Positions 13,801 through 28,800 of a DNA stretch of 64,000 nt are shown here, piece after piece; positions within the stretch are counted from its first letter, which is position 1, and the number at the start of each line of letters is the position of its first letter. A program made the translations under genes and the position numbers. The stretch comes from Spodoptera frugiperda (taxonomy: Eukaryota; Arthropoda; Insecta; Lepidoptera; Noctuidae): the NCBI RefSeq assembly GCF_023101765.2, contig NC_064221.1:10783465-10847464 (forward strand), read 5' to 3'. Below the pieces are notes generated by a model that was not told where the DNA came from, ran no database searches, and saw only the letters and a program-made list of their open reading frames with translations.

Positions 13801-16800
13801 AAAAAAGCAATTTGCGTAATGCCCGATACCGTTGGGAAAGCACACGTGTAGGGCATTTCGCTGAAATACTGGGCAAATTACCCTGGAAGTAATAGCTTGG
13901 TCTGATCGCCATCGTTTAGGTAGTAACTACTTGTATGGTTAAATTCAATTCGATACGCGAAAATGCCCAAGGGAACTTACGGAATTGGTTATTTTCTTGA
14001 GTCTTTCGCTTTATTTTTGTTGGTAACCGCTTGTCTTTCTTCTTTATGGAATTTTCTCATCAGACCTTCATGTAAATTGACATGTATGTAGTTATGTCCC
14101 TGAGTGAAGTTGTAAACAATTTTATTGTTACTATCTGGTTACTGGATAATGTAACCTCATTCCTTTATTTATCATCAGTATCAAATGGTTCTTTACTCGT
14201 ATTATATGGTAAGCAGTCCCAAGGTAGAGCAGGTAGGCAACCTTCGCCCTAAAGTGTTGGATAAAAGATTTCTCACTCAATTTTGAATACTTCTTGATGA
14301 CAAGCTCTGTCCCTTAACCCTTTTACAAAAACAGCACATTGTATCAGCCTTTCAACCATGATGCCTGTATCAAGTTTCCGATCATACGCTAAACATCTGC
14401 TCAGGATGGTAAGTAACTTCCTTATCCGTCCTGTTAGGCTGTGTTTATTTTGGCAATAAGTTTACATTTATGGCTAAACTCCAATTTCATTCAGAATATT
14501 GACCTTTTAAATGGATTTAGCCAGACCATACCAGATTCAGTTGGCATACTTTCACAATGTGTTTGTGATTTTTGGAGGACAAAGCCTGACAAACAAAAGA
14601 TACTTACTTTATCATGAACAAAACATTTGTTCACTTGCAACCACAAACCAAGTTATCATTTACGGCATAAATATTTTTGTTCAATCAAAATTAAAGTTCA
14701 TTAACCTCGAACAGTGATAGCAGCTGCCTTTCTTTCCTGCTTGGTATTCAAAAACCGACTCTACAGCCAATGGAGTGAGTCCAATTCTCTTCTAGTTTAA
14801 TACATTTATAAATAATTGATAAAAACTATGGAACTGTTATGGTTCGTATTTCCGTTTTACATCCTTTGTGTTCGGAATAATATACCTAATTTAGGATCTC
14901 TGCGTGAAAATATTTTCAGTAACTAATTCATTCATAATTATCTCAGCTATATAATGGAATAGTGCGTCTAATACCGGATGGGGTAGCGTGTTGATGATTT
15001 ATGAGGAACTGATTGTTTCCATGCCATAGGCTATCGTGGACGATGCGTATGCTGCTCTAGAACATAAAGAACGCCTCTCATACAGTTCAAGAGGTGCATT
15101 GCCTTACAAATATGTAATTTAAGTATTGAACGTGTGGGATGTGGGATGCTTGAACTTTGTAGTAGCTTGCCTGCTCGCCTATTTCTTGCAAGACCCGATT
15201 GAATCTCGTTTTCTTTAACCGATAACGGAAAAACAAGTAGCTGATCTAAAAACCGACGATTTGTTTTTCTCAGTCTTCAGCTATCTGGGACGAGATATCA
15301 ATATTATCAACCAGTAACCTCACTTTAGTTATCTGGGCATTACGGATTTCCATGAATACAGAGTATATTTGGCAGGACACGAACACTAAACTTGTGTTTG
15401 GTCGACTGGTTGATCGACTGGTCGAGATCGAACGAAAGTTTGCTCACGCAGCTCGATTTGTTGGCTGATCGATCGACGGTTGCGGGCACGCAGTCCGCGC
15501 GTGATTCTGTTGAGACAGCACTGGTGCTAGAGCGAGACAGCAAGAAAACATCTGGGTTGTTCGTTTTCTGATTCAATGTTTTTGCTCTTCTATTTTTGTT
15601 TCGAATACAGTACCGTGCCAAGAGAAAAAGGATTTTTATTTTGCACTACAATTTTATTACGTGGCGCCGCAACTGACCTATTAGAATGTATTATAAACAA
15701 AATGCTTTGTTCATTTTGGTCTGTTTAATTAAATGTTTCTGATAATATTTGAGAAAACTATTAGTTATGGTTCTTTGTTATTGCAAGCTGCAATAAACAG
15801 TCCTTGGTGATTTAGCAACCAACAAAAACCAGGAACATTATGTTAGTGTTTCACGGCATCTGGCCAAACTAGTCGGTTTCCTGCGCTATTTGACTGGTCG
15901 TATTGTGCAACATTAACTTCCTTATGTATTTGAATATACGTAATTACAAATTAGTTATGAACTATTGTACAATCCGATTTGGGCTTCCTTGTGAACTTGA
16001 TTATTTTCTGTCAAGGTTTATGCGGACCTATAATCAAGTAATTGGGCACCTTCTACGAAAACAAAGTCATTCAACTCATGTGTGATGTGATTAACCCTGT
16101 TAATTGCTCCGGTGATACGTAATGCCCAAATAGTCATTGGTACTAATTATTATGTAAGGTACTAGCTCTCATATTACTTGTAGTCCGGTACTATCCATTT
16201 TGGCCGTCTACCAACTCTGTTTTGGGTCGCTGTTCGCAGTTAGCCATCTTGGATTCCCACTTCCATAATGGGTATATTAGTAGAGTCAACGCCCTCTCCT
16301 GTCACTTCAAGTTTTTCATCTTTCTACAGATTATTTCTTGCAGGAACAAAGGCAGTTATTATCATTTTTATCGTTCGTGATAAATAAATTAATTGCTGGG
16401 AATTAACAGGAAAAAATACTATTTTTTCGCAAGGAAACTTTGCTTTCCATTAAGAACGCCTTTGTTTGGGTAAGTAAGTTTTGCAAATATGAATAGATAA
16501 TCAGAACTTCATTTCCTTATGATGATTCAATGTTATAACTACCTTGGGGTACAAAGTTCAGTACATTATGGAAATCCCAGCAATATATAATTGGTATCTT
16601 GTACTTGGAATAGATGAGTGACTCCGTGAGAAAGGATTGATTCAGTCTTATTGTCAAGTTGTCATTTCTACAAAGGGCTGGGTTCTGCTAAGTTTTTTCG
16701 ATAAAACCAGCACCCAACCAGTTCTTGCCATTGTGGGGTCGATGGCCCGCAGGATACAACACACGTGCCCGCTCCTGAACCCCTCCTAGTTATGCTAGAT

Positions 16801-19800
16801 TACTTCCACTCTTCAATAGGGGCCAAGCCTAGTATTGTGACAAACCATTGTTACGAAGATTAAGGAAAACGAAACATGTTTTTGTGATCTGTCAAATTAG
16901 AAATTCGCTGTTAAAGTTCAAGTGTCAAAAGACTCGTGTTTTCTTTTTTTGTGGCGGTGTTGTATTCCATCTGCAAAGCAACTGGTAGGTCTAGTTTTAG
17001 AACAAAGGGTCATGGCTTTTGTCTGACAGCTGTAGGTACCATCTAACATAATGTCCCTGTTTTTGTTATTGAGGGATTCTAGTAGAATTTTTTACAACGT
17101 CTATTTATTCATGAAAGTGGCAATAAAATGAATTAATTCAGAATGCTATACATATTCCGATACGTTTGTTTACTGTTTCCAAGTACCTATAGGTTACATA
17201 AATAGTAAAAGTATTTAGCATAGCTCTATTACCACTAAATAATGCGCAGTTCCTGCGGGTTAATTAAAATTTCTAAGTGTTTTCTGAAAACAAGCGAATT
17301 AACATTATCAACGACACCAAACACGTGATCATAAATAAGAATCTACTTTATGGTGTTTTCTAAACGCAAACAGAGGAACTAAACTTGGTAAACTGAACTT
17401 TATTAACAAAGCAACTAAATGTTTATTCGCGCAAATGTGTATAGTTGACTTGTTATTCGAGTAAGCTGGGAGCCATATTAGATTATGACGTAATGAGTCC
17501 CAGTCGAGGATTATAAAAGGCAAGGGCAAGTACTGGAAGTCTTTTAAGTAAGTGCAACTTTGATCTAGTGTTAGCAGCTTATGCAACCGTAAACAAAGAG
17601 GCAATAAGGAAGCGAGCAGAGTGCGTAAACAGACACATAAAATGTCCTATATTTAGTGGGCTTTGAGAAGAGCATTAGACAACGCATATAGGTAGCCAAT
17701 GATTTGCTTTGATACGCTATTAAATGGCTTTTGGCTGTTGCGTTTAAGAATTATTTTCGTATTGCACCGATAATTCTGTGAAGCATAAAATTATTTAAAT
17801 ACTTGAAACAGAGGTATCGCTGAAAACAATAGCAAACTTGGACTGTGGATACTTCCACGTCACCGCTGATTAGAATCTGGATGAATTATTCATGCATGAT
17901 CACTATTCAGGGGCCAATCCCGCTAGTAAGTAGGTAATCAGCTACAATCGATTACAACTTTTTGCTCAACTTCCTGTGATTGGCATTCATTTGAACATTA
18001 TTTTTTATTAATAAGTAAGTATGTATGTAATGTGCTTGCAATTTATTTTTATATTTTAATAATTTTAAGCACTTAATGCAGTAACGAAAATAACTCATAT
18101 CATTATTATTTCACATTTTATTTCGATGCACAAGAAATGAGTGAATTATACATTTAATACCTACATAAGTAGTAGGTACTTTTATTAAATTGGATGATTC
18201 AGTTGAAAATATATTGTTCGTAAATACCCACATTCTTATTACTGTGGGTAGATAGAGAACATTGCTTTAGACTTTATATTATATGTACCTACCTATCTAT
18301 TGTAGAAGCGAGGTTAGATTTCTCGATTTTCTTTAAACCTATTTTTTTTTAATGCTGTGGGTATAATAAATAAGTCATTTTTATCAATAACAAGTTAATC
18401 CTTGCAATTGATAAAAGCTGATTTCTTATAATGTTTACCTAATTTTCGAATAAGAACCACACTGAAAGTAATCAGTCATTATTTATCTAGATATAAATTT
18501 CTATCTTAATGCTTCGTGCATTATTCATTTGTCTGATTTGATTAGGTACTTAAGTAGATAGGTAACTATAAATACTTCATTTTTTATTTTATTGCAGCAG
18601 TAAATGACGTCAAGAAAGGATTATTTCCTATCTTCCAATCAACAGATTATTATTTTCAGATATTGAGTGAATAAGCTGACAATTTAATTTACTTAAGTAC
18701 CTGAAATGTTCTAAGCTTCTTACTTACTTACTTAACTACGAAAATAATTCATACGTAGGTTACGTAAAATAATGTTTATTTATTTGACACTTTATGTATA
18801 AAATCGAACAAAGGCGAAATGGCATTCTTTACTTATCTAATAATTTGTATAGGTAAAGTATCAAAATTTTGATATAAGTAAATATGAGCAATTGGCAACG
18901 AACGACCAAATTCTGCAACTGCAAAGATACTTCAAAAAGTGGCATGGTGGCTATATAAAAAAATGATAAAAATTCACCCACCACGTTGATCAGTGATTCA
19001 AATACATACAAGAAAACCTTGTTTTATGTATTTTTAACAACCTTGTGTATTTCTAGAACATCATCCAGTCAGTAGCAGATAAATCTAGTTGATACTAGTA
19101 TATCGCATACCTAATACAATGTGTTTACCTGAGAATTAACACAGCACATTGTACCTGGGTTGGGTCAAACATGGCGTCGCTCGGTAAATATTGATAAAGT
19201 CGCCTATAAATGGACTCCCATTACACAAATGTGTCTTTTAAGTATATGTGTAGGTAATTCTGATATCAAGTTTTCATATGACAGTAAATATTTGGAAGAG
19301 ATATTGTCCATCATCCCGTGTAGACTAGGATTTAAAATAAGACTGAAGATTTCATGACTAATATCGGTGATGTAAGGTTATTTCGTAATACCCAAGTTTT
19401 CAGAACTACAATACAATTATTGACGCATTTCACAGACGAAATTCGCAATAAACAGGAAGATTCATTCGTAAATTCAATGTTTATGATGTCAAACCCAATT
19501 AGAACTGATTGTGTACTTATACAGCAATGGTGTAAATGCGAATCGATAGCTAAAAGCATACCCAATACACAAATACCAACTACTGCGCGTTATTTCTGTA
19601 ATGAACCGGTTGTGAAGGAAAAACAGCATGAACCTGACATTATTATTATCAAGCCTGTCTGTATTTTGAACGTATTTACGGTATTTTAGCTTAGTATCTG
19701 AGTAAACCGCCTCCAGAGCCTACAAACCCATTCCAGTCCCCTTCTCTTCCAGAACTGAGGTCATCTACGAAGCAGGAACAAACCAGCCACGAAGTACTCA

Positions 19801-22800
19801 AGAGAAACCTGTCTTCGTGTACCATCGCTCAAAATGTACTGAACGGATTTTAATGATACTTTCACTTCTCAATTTACATCTACACGTATACGTAATGCTG
19901 AAGGGATATTGGCGACTTGCCATCCTTTGCAAATCATAAATGTGAGTCGAATGGTTGATTATAGATATAACAAGCATAAAATTAAATGGTAGTTACAACA
20001 TAGGAGTGCTTGAACTGATATGAGTAGGGAACTGGCTATTTGAAGATCTCTTTGAAACTTCTATTTTCAATAGTGCGTATAAGCAAACTAATTTGTCTAC
20101 ACACTCTTAAGTATGGACAAATGGCGACCAATAGGTTTTACTTTGCTGTGAATCATACTCAGAATTTTTAACCTACGTCATAAAAAAACCAGTTATTTAA
20201 AAGTGTTCTAAACTTGCTTGAATTATTTACTTTGTAATTGTATACAACGGTTAGAGCTATTTAAGTAGGTACTAGGTACCTAACCCATATGTAAATCAGT
20301 CTACCGTACATACCTACATAATATTTTTTGTTATCATTTAAATAACAATCATGTTTTCTGCTCGTTAAGATCTTGGGGCGATTGTCCTTAACATAAATCT
20401 TATATTAATTATTATCTTTGATATAGGTAAGTACTGAATATTAATACAGAATCGATTACCGGTGCAGAGGTACTAGCAACGCAAAATTTAAAGTCAGTCT
20501 GTTTACCAGTTATTGAACAGTATTTACATAGTAATAAACACTGACTACCTCCATAGACTACACATTTTATGGCCGTCCTCTATGGCGACCGAGCGTGATT
20601 TCGCGCGCAAAACTCGTCGGCCATCTTGAAGTCACCTATTCTATATTCTATTCAAATTAGCACGCGTAGAACAGGTTTCACGGCGCCTTCCGACATTTAT
20701 AAGTACGTTTTATTATTTAACAAGCTAAATAGGGAGTTAAATAATTAAGAAATCTAAAAACAGATCTTCAAGCGATGCGCAACAGATAACAAACAAAGGA
20801 TTACATTTCATCCACGCCTCAGCGTTTCCAGCAGGTTATTTTTCTATATCTGTATGAATAATATTTTGAACACTGAAATTATAATTTGACCGTAAAAAAA
20901 TATTCGCTGTAAAATAAACAGACGGGTAATAAAAGAATCAAATATGTACGAGATAACTTTATCATGTTTGTGCAAAAAATGTGGACAGAGTATAAAATGA
21001 ATGTAAATATAGCCTATCTAGATAAATTTAAGTACCTAAGCATTGTAAAATGTTTAAATATTATTAAAAATTCAGATCAGACTAGAACTAAACGCACAGC
21101 TGTGTGTATCTCCAGAAAGTCTGAGCTCCGTAGAAGACTGAATAAATATTTTTTGCGCGGTTTTGATTTTAACTGCGCAATACCCACAACTTTGAACGGA
21201 CATACCTACATACAAGTCGTTACATTTCTATTTATTTTTTGCTGCCACATAATCCCTGTACAAATGACGTCACAAGATACAACTTATCAATAATCCGGAT
21301 AGCAACGGATGATAAAAGTGAATTCGCGATTTTTGATACATGGACGATTAATGTTCCGACTTCACTAGATCAAATTGGCGATAAACTTATGCATGCTCAC
21401 TTTATTTTTGTCACCAATCAAATTAGTGGATGAAGAAATCTTTGTTTATTTATTTACTAACAGATATTCATATTTTCAGTAGAAACAATGGTTGGCTTGT
21501 CAGAGTACTGAAGCATTCTTTGTGATAGACACACCCACATTCTATTTTTTTTTGCTATTGTATTATCCTTCTAGTGTAACGCGTATCTCACTCGAGGAGC
21601 CTCTGGCGGGTAAAGTCCAATCTTTATACTTTATACAACCGGTTGCTAGGTACGTAATGTTGTTAGATTAGATACAAAAAACAGACAGTTTTATAATCGG
21701 GTCACCTTCACCGAAGTATTCATTTATTCTATTTCTGTATAGGTAGTGCAAGACAGAAAATGTTCCATATTGCTTAGAAAAACGGAGAAAGATGCAATTA
21801 AGGCCTTTAATAAATTTGACAACAAAGAGGAAAGCGGACTGATAGATGGTTTTAAAGAGTAGAAACTAGGTTAGGTTAATTAAATATAAATGTTTCTTTG
21901 TCTAGAAACCTGATTCCAAACTATTGTTTGAAGAAGAAAGAGTGTACAGTTTGGAACCCAGTTGTTAGCATACACACTGTCTCAATCTAGGTAGATTATA
22001 TCAAACAAAGCATTTTGTTTTATACAAAACCTTTTTGACCCAGCGAACAAGACAACCTTGCATTATAAATAGAAGGTTAAAAATCTGACTAAGCGGGCAA
22101 CACCGAATAGGGAAAAATATTTTGGAATAGCGCCAATATCAAAATATTTCGTTATGTTGTCAACGGAGTTTTATTTTTACAATTATGCTTCATTGATTCG
22201 AAAAAGTAATTCAAAGCAGCTGTTACTACCGGCATTTTGGTATAGGTCTGCCAAAATATATGATCATCAATGATCAAAGTAGTGAAGTAAACAAAGGAAG
22301 GGAATCAGTTATCTACTAACGTTACTACTAATTATACTACAAAGTGCTCACATTTTTAGGCGTGACGAACAAATTCTTCGAAAATTCATTTCACCTTTCA
22401 TTTTCCTCATCAAAATCCTAGCATAGTTGGTATAAATATTTTCCCGCTTACAAAAACTAAATAAACTAAGAACAGATAGATACCTATCTCAAGTTCAATA
22501 ACTGAGTTTACGCCGAAACTTTGGAAGAGTTCCAACTAAACACGCGGTGCGCGCGTGAAACTGACGCAACCTGGGATCCCCACGCAACTGAAAACGAGAC
22601 GAACATTGTACTTTAGTCTCGTGTTGTTCCTGAAAATCAGCACAAGGTTCTCAATGACTGGCTTGGGCAAATAGACTAAATACTCTAAACAAAGTATGTC
22701 ACTACGCAGAAATACTACTCGCTTACAACAAACGTTATGACAATCCCTGTACATGACAAAACTGACACAATCTCTTTTAAATATTGAGGATTCTATTGGA

Positions 22801-25800
22801 AAATGAAATACATCAGTCTGCACATTCTACATTGACCTTGCAGATGCACCATGCAGAAATAACAATGAAACCAGAAAAAGGAGATACTTAGGTCACCAAA
22901 TATTTGTCACCTCCCAGAATAGAAATTTGTTAAAGCATCCATATTTTAAAAGTGCCATAAATGACAGAGGAGCGAGTGATTGCTGCTACCTCAACTACTT
23001 TGTACTAAGACAAATGGTGAAAGACAAAGCGTTTCAGACGTCATTAACGTAATGAGTAAGTATTTAAAAACATGTAACACGACAGAAAAGGAGTAGTTAG
23101 ACTAGTTTAATATATCTATTGGGTAGTATATTCATGAAGATAATATTCTGGTTCATAGAAAGGATGGTTTAGTCACAACTTAGGGAGTGCAATTAGTATA
23201 AACTGCACGACTCGCTCGTTAAACAATTAAATGGCTTCCAGTTAGGACTGTCTATAATTTGCTCCCAGAGTTGCGTGTCTAAGATTACGCTGGCCAAATT
23301 GGTTCGTATTACAGGTTAAATCTGTAGCTGTGAGAACATTAATTATTATAATTTCATACTACATACAAATTATTTACGACTCGTTTAGCTGCGGAACGAA
23401 ACGTTTGGGTAATAACAATTAAATAAAATTAAAATAAGACTTATTTTTAGAATTCTGATGGGCATCATAGTTTGCCTCAGTAAGCACTTAAACAGCCGAG
23501 TTCAAGTGGCCGACCCACTTGTCTGCGACCACGTTTGCCTTTTGAACTTCCAATGAAGCTGTTAATCGTTTAAAATGTTTAAAAGTAATGGCTGAATCAG
23601 ATACACATATTATATCTTGCAACATAAAGAATTGTGAAATTCGTTCTTGTACTACATCTGTACATTTACGCTGGCTTTGGCGCTCGACGCGATTATGATT
23701 TCCAAATTAATAAGGAACGGATACAATTGATGCAAATAAACTACTGTTTACCCAATAATATTTATGTTCCCGAAAATACTTATTGAGCAATCCAGTTTAC
23801 AGGAAGGTCAATTAATTAACATTTCAATAAGAACAGTAAAGGTCCAAGTACGGCGCCCTGCGTAACACCGCAAAGTGGTTTTGGTTGTACGCAGTGACGA
23901 TCACGTATGCAATCCCCACAAGCTTACCGGTTCGCCTACGGACGTTACCGAAGTGGAAACTGCACGCAATCGCCACGTGCGTCTTATACAAACGCATCGT
24001 TTATACACACAACATTGTCGTACGCTTTTGTCAAATCCCAACTATGCAGGTCGAGAACAATCTTCTAAGTTCTAAGTTCTTTGAGGTTATCACTATTATT
24101 TTCTAACTTCATTTTACGATAAAGAGTTCAGTGAACACACATGCTTCATTTTTTTCCATGAGATAAGTTATCGGATGGAACCTTTGGCCTAAGTTATGAC
24201 ATTAAAATGACTTTGTAATTATGTGCACTTAGGCATGAGATCCGGTCTTTATCAGAGGCAATGAACGACAATTTTACTGATATACAGGCAGATAATGAGG
24301 GGATTAGTAGTTAATGCGGGAGCAATGAATTACCCATTTATTGTAGTATCCATGTGCAGATAAATATCAGACCTCGAAATTATAATTGGTTGGCTTTGTT
24401 ATCTTGAGTACAATCGATGAGATTTAGTAACATTATCCAAATATGAAAACAGCAAAACATTAATAACATCATATCTGATTCTAGAAACAATCGAATGCAT
24501 TTACTCGTAGAAATATAATATCCTACTATATATCGACGAAGGTTCGAATAACGTATATAAAATGAAGTGATCGCATACATTAAATTGCAATAACTTTTGA
24601 AGGTTACTAATGGCTACTACGCCGTTAGATTCACCAACTTTATAAACAGAAACCAGTTTCGGACCAGCCGTCATTAGAAGCATTGGAAAGTGTTGAAAAC
24701 GGATGTTTTGACAATGAAAACTAATTCTAACATTTCAATACGGTATAACTTAGCTATTGATTACCAGAAAATCCTTGAGTAGACTACTAGGTACTGTAAG
24801 CACTATAAATGGGTGGCAATACCTAATTTACTTGGCATTGTGACAAGGAAATCGCCTGGCAAGTTAAAGGTCTAGTGATATTTTATTTGCAAGATAAGAA
24901 AATATGGCACGATTTCGAAAAATATCATTTTTTCTGTATACTGATATCGTGAGAAAAAAAACATTAATTATATCATCACACATGACTTAGGTATCTCGCT
25001 TAACGACCAAAGATGCTAAAAAACGCTAAGTGACGTAAAGATAATTATCAAAAAAGTGTCATATCGCTTACAGAGTCATGGTAATTGCGATACCCTTTTG
25101 ATCTCTCTTATCGCTTAACGAAATGTTATCAGAAACATGTAATCGATATAAAAAAGGCAGTTTACATCATCCGTGCACACATTATCTCCTGTAGGTAGTT
25201 TTAGATTACGGCTAAGTTCCCAACGATCTTCGGAAGTTAGGTTATCAAGGATCACTATAAATTGTTTCAAGTTTAGTGACGTTTTATTATCTCTTACTAT
25301 TATTAATGGCAGCAACATGCAATATTTTACTCATTGTTTAGAAATGACAATCTAAATTACACTAATAAAGGAGTGCATAACAATTAAAAACATGTTTTGA
25401 AGTAATAATGAGGATATTATTGGTTTGATATTACTACAATGTTGTATTGGCGGCAATTTATTGAATTTATCCTGTAATGCATAATATAGAAACCACAATA
25501 ATTAAATTGGTTCAATCAAGTTGCTTCTAATAATAATATTGTTATTTAATTTTATTGCAAATAACAATGAGTCAGTTTCGGTTCAGTCTCTTATGTAGGC
25601 ACTTGAATTAATACGAACTGCACAAGACGTCATGACAATTAAGAAGTGATTGAACATTTATTGGAACTTTGACCAGGAACTACTAAGTAATTGAATAGGC
25701 ACGCTATTTGTGGTTTAAAGTAATTTGGAAAAGGGATTTCCCGTACTTATTAAAAGAGATACAAGACATACTAAAGGTTGTTTAAACTAAAGCTTATTTT

Positions 25801-28800
25801 TTGTTTTAGATAAAGAACTGTTTTTACAAATCTAACGATTGGTATCCAACATATTGATTGATGAGTCCACACCTTGTTTTAATAGATAAACCGTAACATC
25901 AAGTGCTGCGTAGTTACATTTGAATCAAAAATAGTTGTTGATAAAAATCGTGCGATTCTTTCTTTAATCCTTTAAAGCGATTACCGACCTGCGTAAGAGT
26001 AGATTTTCAAAAAAGATTTTCATAATCAATTAAATAACTTAAAGTATACTTGAAAACGGTTCAGTATAAAAAAAGTTTAGACAAAAGTTGTAGAGAAATT
26101 TGTATTCTACAATATTGGTATTAAATGCAAATACTGAAAACCCATAGGAAATGAGTTATCGAATTTTAAGCACCGACTTGAGACAATTGTCAATTACAAG
26201 TATTCAAAAAAGCTGGGTATCTCGCATTCCGAGATTCTTACCTAATTTTGCCTTATTTGACTGGACTAATACCAATTATCTCGGAAAATCTATAGATATT
26301 GAAATAGATGTTTTGCACTTGTTTTTCTTTGTTAGTATGACATTCAATTTATAATATCAGTTCAGTAGGTAAACCTTTATAGATTTATAATTTTTTTGCA
26401 TAATCATAGAAGTTTTTTTCCTACAACCTGGATTGCAGCGCATTTATAAATTCTTAAGGTCAGGTAATTAACATCGGCGTAGCTATCGGGTGCACGTTAC
26501 GCCGTCGTGATTGTGAACCTTGGCTCACATTGCTATTATCTTCGCATACTCGAACGACCTTATTTTTGCCGGTGCTAATGCTCTACAATCAATGGGTTTG
26601 CTCCGACTTGCAATAATTATAGAACGTATTTTCCATTTTACAACAGTTTTTATTTCCAAGTAATGTGTCTCTTTTTGGGTCATTATTGCTCTCTGTCCTG
26701 TATAAAACAATCATTAACAGATGCACATGTATTAAAACGTAAGCATGACTGTAACCTTTGCAACATCTGGAGTCTGCCAGGCAATAAAAATTGCAAACAG
26801 ATGTAGCGAATGGTTTTTCGATCGGCTGTGATAAAAATGTTTAAAACTTTGTTATAGGTACGTCTTTGTATCCTCAAAATATTTTTAGGTATTACACCTA
26901 TAAGTTCTGCTGAGCAAATTATTTAATAGGAAAGTCATTTAAATGCTCCTTTGTTTTTGGAGTCTTATTTTTAAGCGTTGTTCATTTCTTATGTGTGTAT
27001 AACTTGCACACTTTATCTCCTAACAATATTATCTTCAGTCCAAATATGCTACCACTTTATATTTGTATTTGCATGTCTGTTTTCGTGATGAGAACAATGT
27101 AGGACACATTGAATAATTAAGGAGTTGCCGTATATTGGGCTATAGAGCATTGTTTGCAGATTATAATGTTCTCTCTGTATTCGTACCGGAGCAATTAATC
27201 ATACCTTTGTAGTCGAACAAAGATACGGCTTACTGTTGATTAAATTATTGAAATACATACATTACATTCTTGACTATGATGAGTGCATAATGTATCCTTA
27301 TCTTCCAAAGTTCGGGATAGGTATCTATTGTTTTTAAGTAAAATTAAATTAGGCATGCGACATGTTGGTTGCACAAACGTCTATGCAATAACACTCCAAA
27401 ACTTCTAGACATATCCGAATAAGACAATTCCATTTAAAATCAAAACTGATGTCTTACGAAAGTTGTCTTTTCTGTAGGAGGTACAGTGAAAGCAAAAGGC
27501 CAGGACGAATTTATACATGTATCCAATAACAACAGAAATAACAAACGGCCATTGCTTATTGTTAGCCGTATAGGTAAAGCAATAACATTACCAGGGAAAC
27601 ATAAGCTACTCGAAGGATATTGTGACAAACAATGAGACTATTACACAACTGAGGCCGTTGATGACGTGAAGGTACAAAGTCCACCGAACCAATTGGAAAG
27701 TTCAACATTGGAAGCAAAACGTTTGCGCCAACTATTTGGTCTAAATTGTTGGTTGAAATTAGTCGTTAAAGTTAAATAGGTCAATTTGCGTTTTGAAGAG
27801 TACAAAGTGCAAAAAGTTTGCAATATGACCCGATCAAAATTGCCTTCTAGAACATTTATTATCGCCTCCAATGAAAATTGTATTAAGCAATTTTTAGACC
27901 AACGCAAATGTAAAGCGTTTTCATACAATACTGTTCACGCTATATCCTTATTTAGCTATTATAAATATCTGCTCATTTTTGATGACGACTTAGTTTTATT
28001 GTTATTTTTAAGTACGTAATTAAACATCGGAAAACACGGGTTTTCACATAAATTTAACGCGAAGCCGTTATGCTAATTATTGCAAAAACCACTTATGTTT
28101 CTGGAAATGTCTGGTTTAATATTTTGGATAGGTAAGGTGAAAATGGTAATTTGGTGAGATTAGCGACACGATAAATATAAGTTTAGTCATTGTTTTGTAT
28201 TGTTTGTTGGTTGCGCAGGAGTTGCAACATTATTATCTTTAACGGGCAATCTTGTTTCTTTGTCTTACGGTCTTACCGTTTTCACCAAAATATACCACGT
28301 CTCATTATACAACACATCAAAATTATTATTTTTGATGTTTTTCAATTCTCTTTGCGTGCTATGTTAATGTTGACAATGCTTCTTAAATCGTTCTTATCTT
28401 TGGTGTGATGAACAGTATCATTGCTCAATTACTTAAAATCATAACATAAGCTGTTAAGAGCCTGGTAATTTTAAAAATGTAGGTACTGTACGTGTACGTA
28501 TGTGCAATTAACCTCTTTTCAATAAAATTAGCACGCGATGAGACACTGTTTCTCATAACGGTTGGAGTTTGTACCCTGTGTTCTCAGTAACCGTCCATTT
28601 ATGTTTTAAATAGAGTTACTGAGTAACACTTATTTATAAAATGTGATATAGTTAGTTTATGACATTTGTTTTATTAACTGCTTGACTGTCTGTCAGTTGT
28701 ATTCTCAGACTTGCTCTGATTCATTTGGCCATGCATTTCGGCTATTATCTCTTTTGTATCAGATGGAAGTAAACAGCCACATTTGTTGGTTTGTTGAGCA

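Noticed and set aside
19354..19689. A 111-codon ORF on the plus strand
   Set aside because: AT-rich intron DNA, no domain, no splice-consistent neighbours.
20964..21293. A 109-codon ORF on the plus strand
   Set aside because: Composition follows the AT-rich intron; no recognisable motif.
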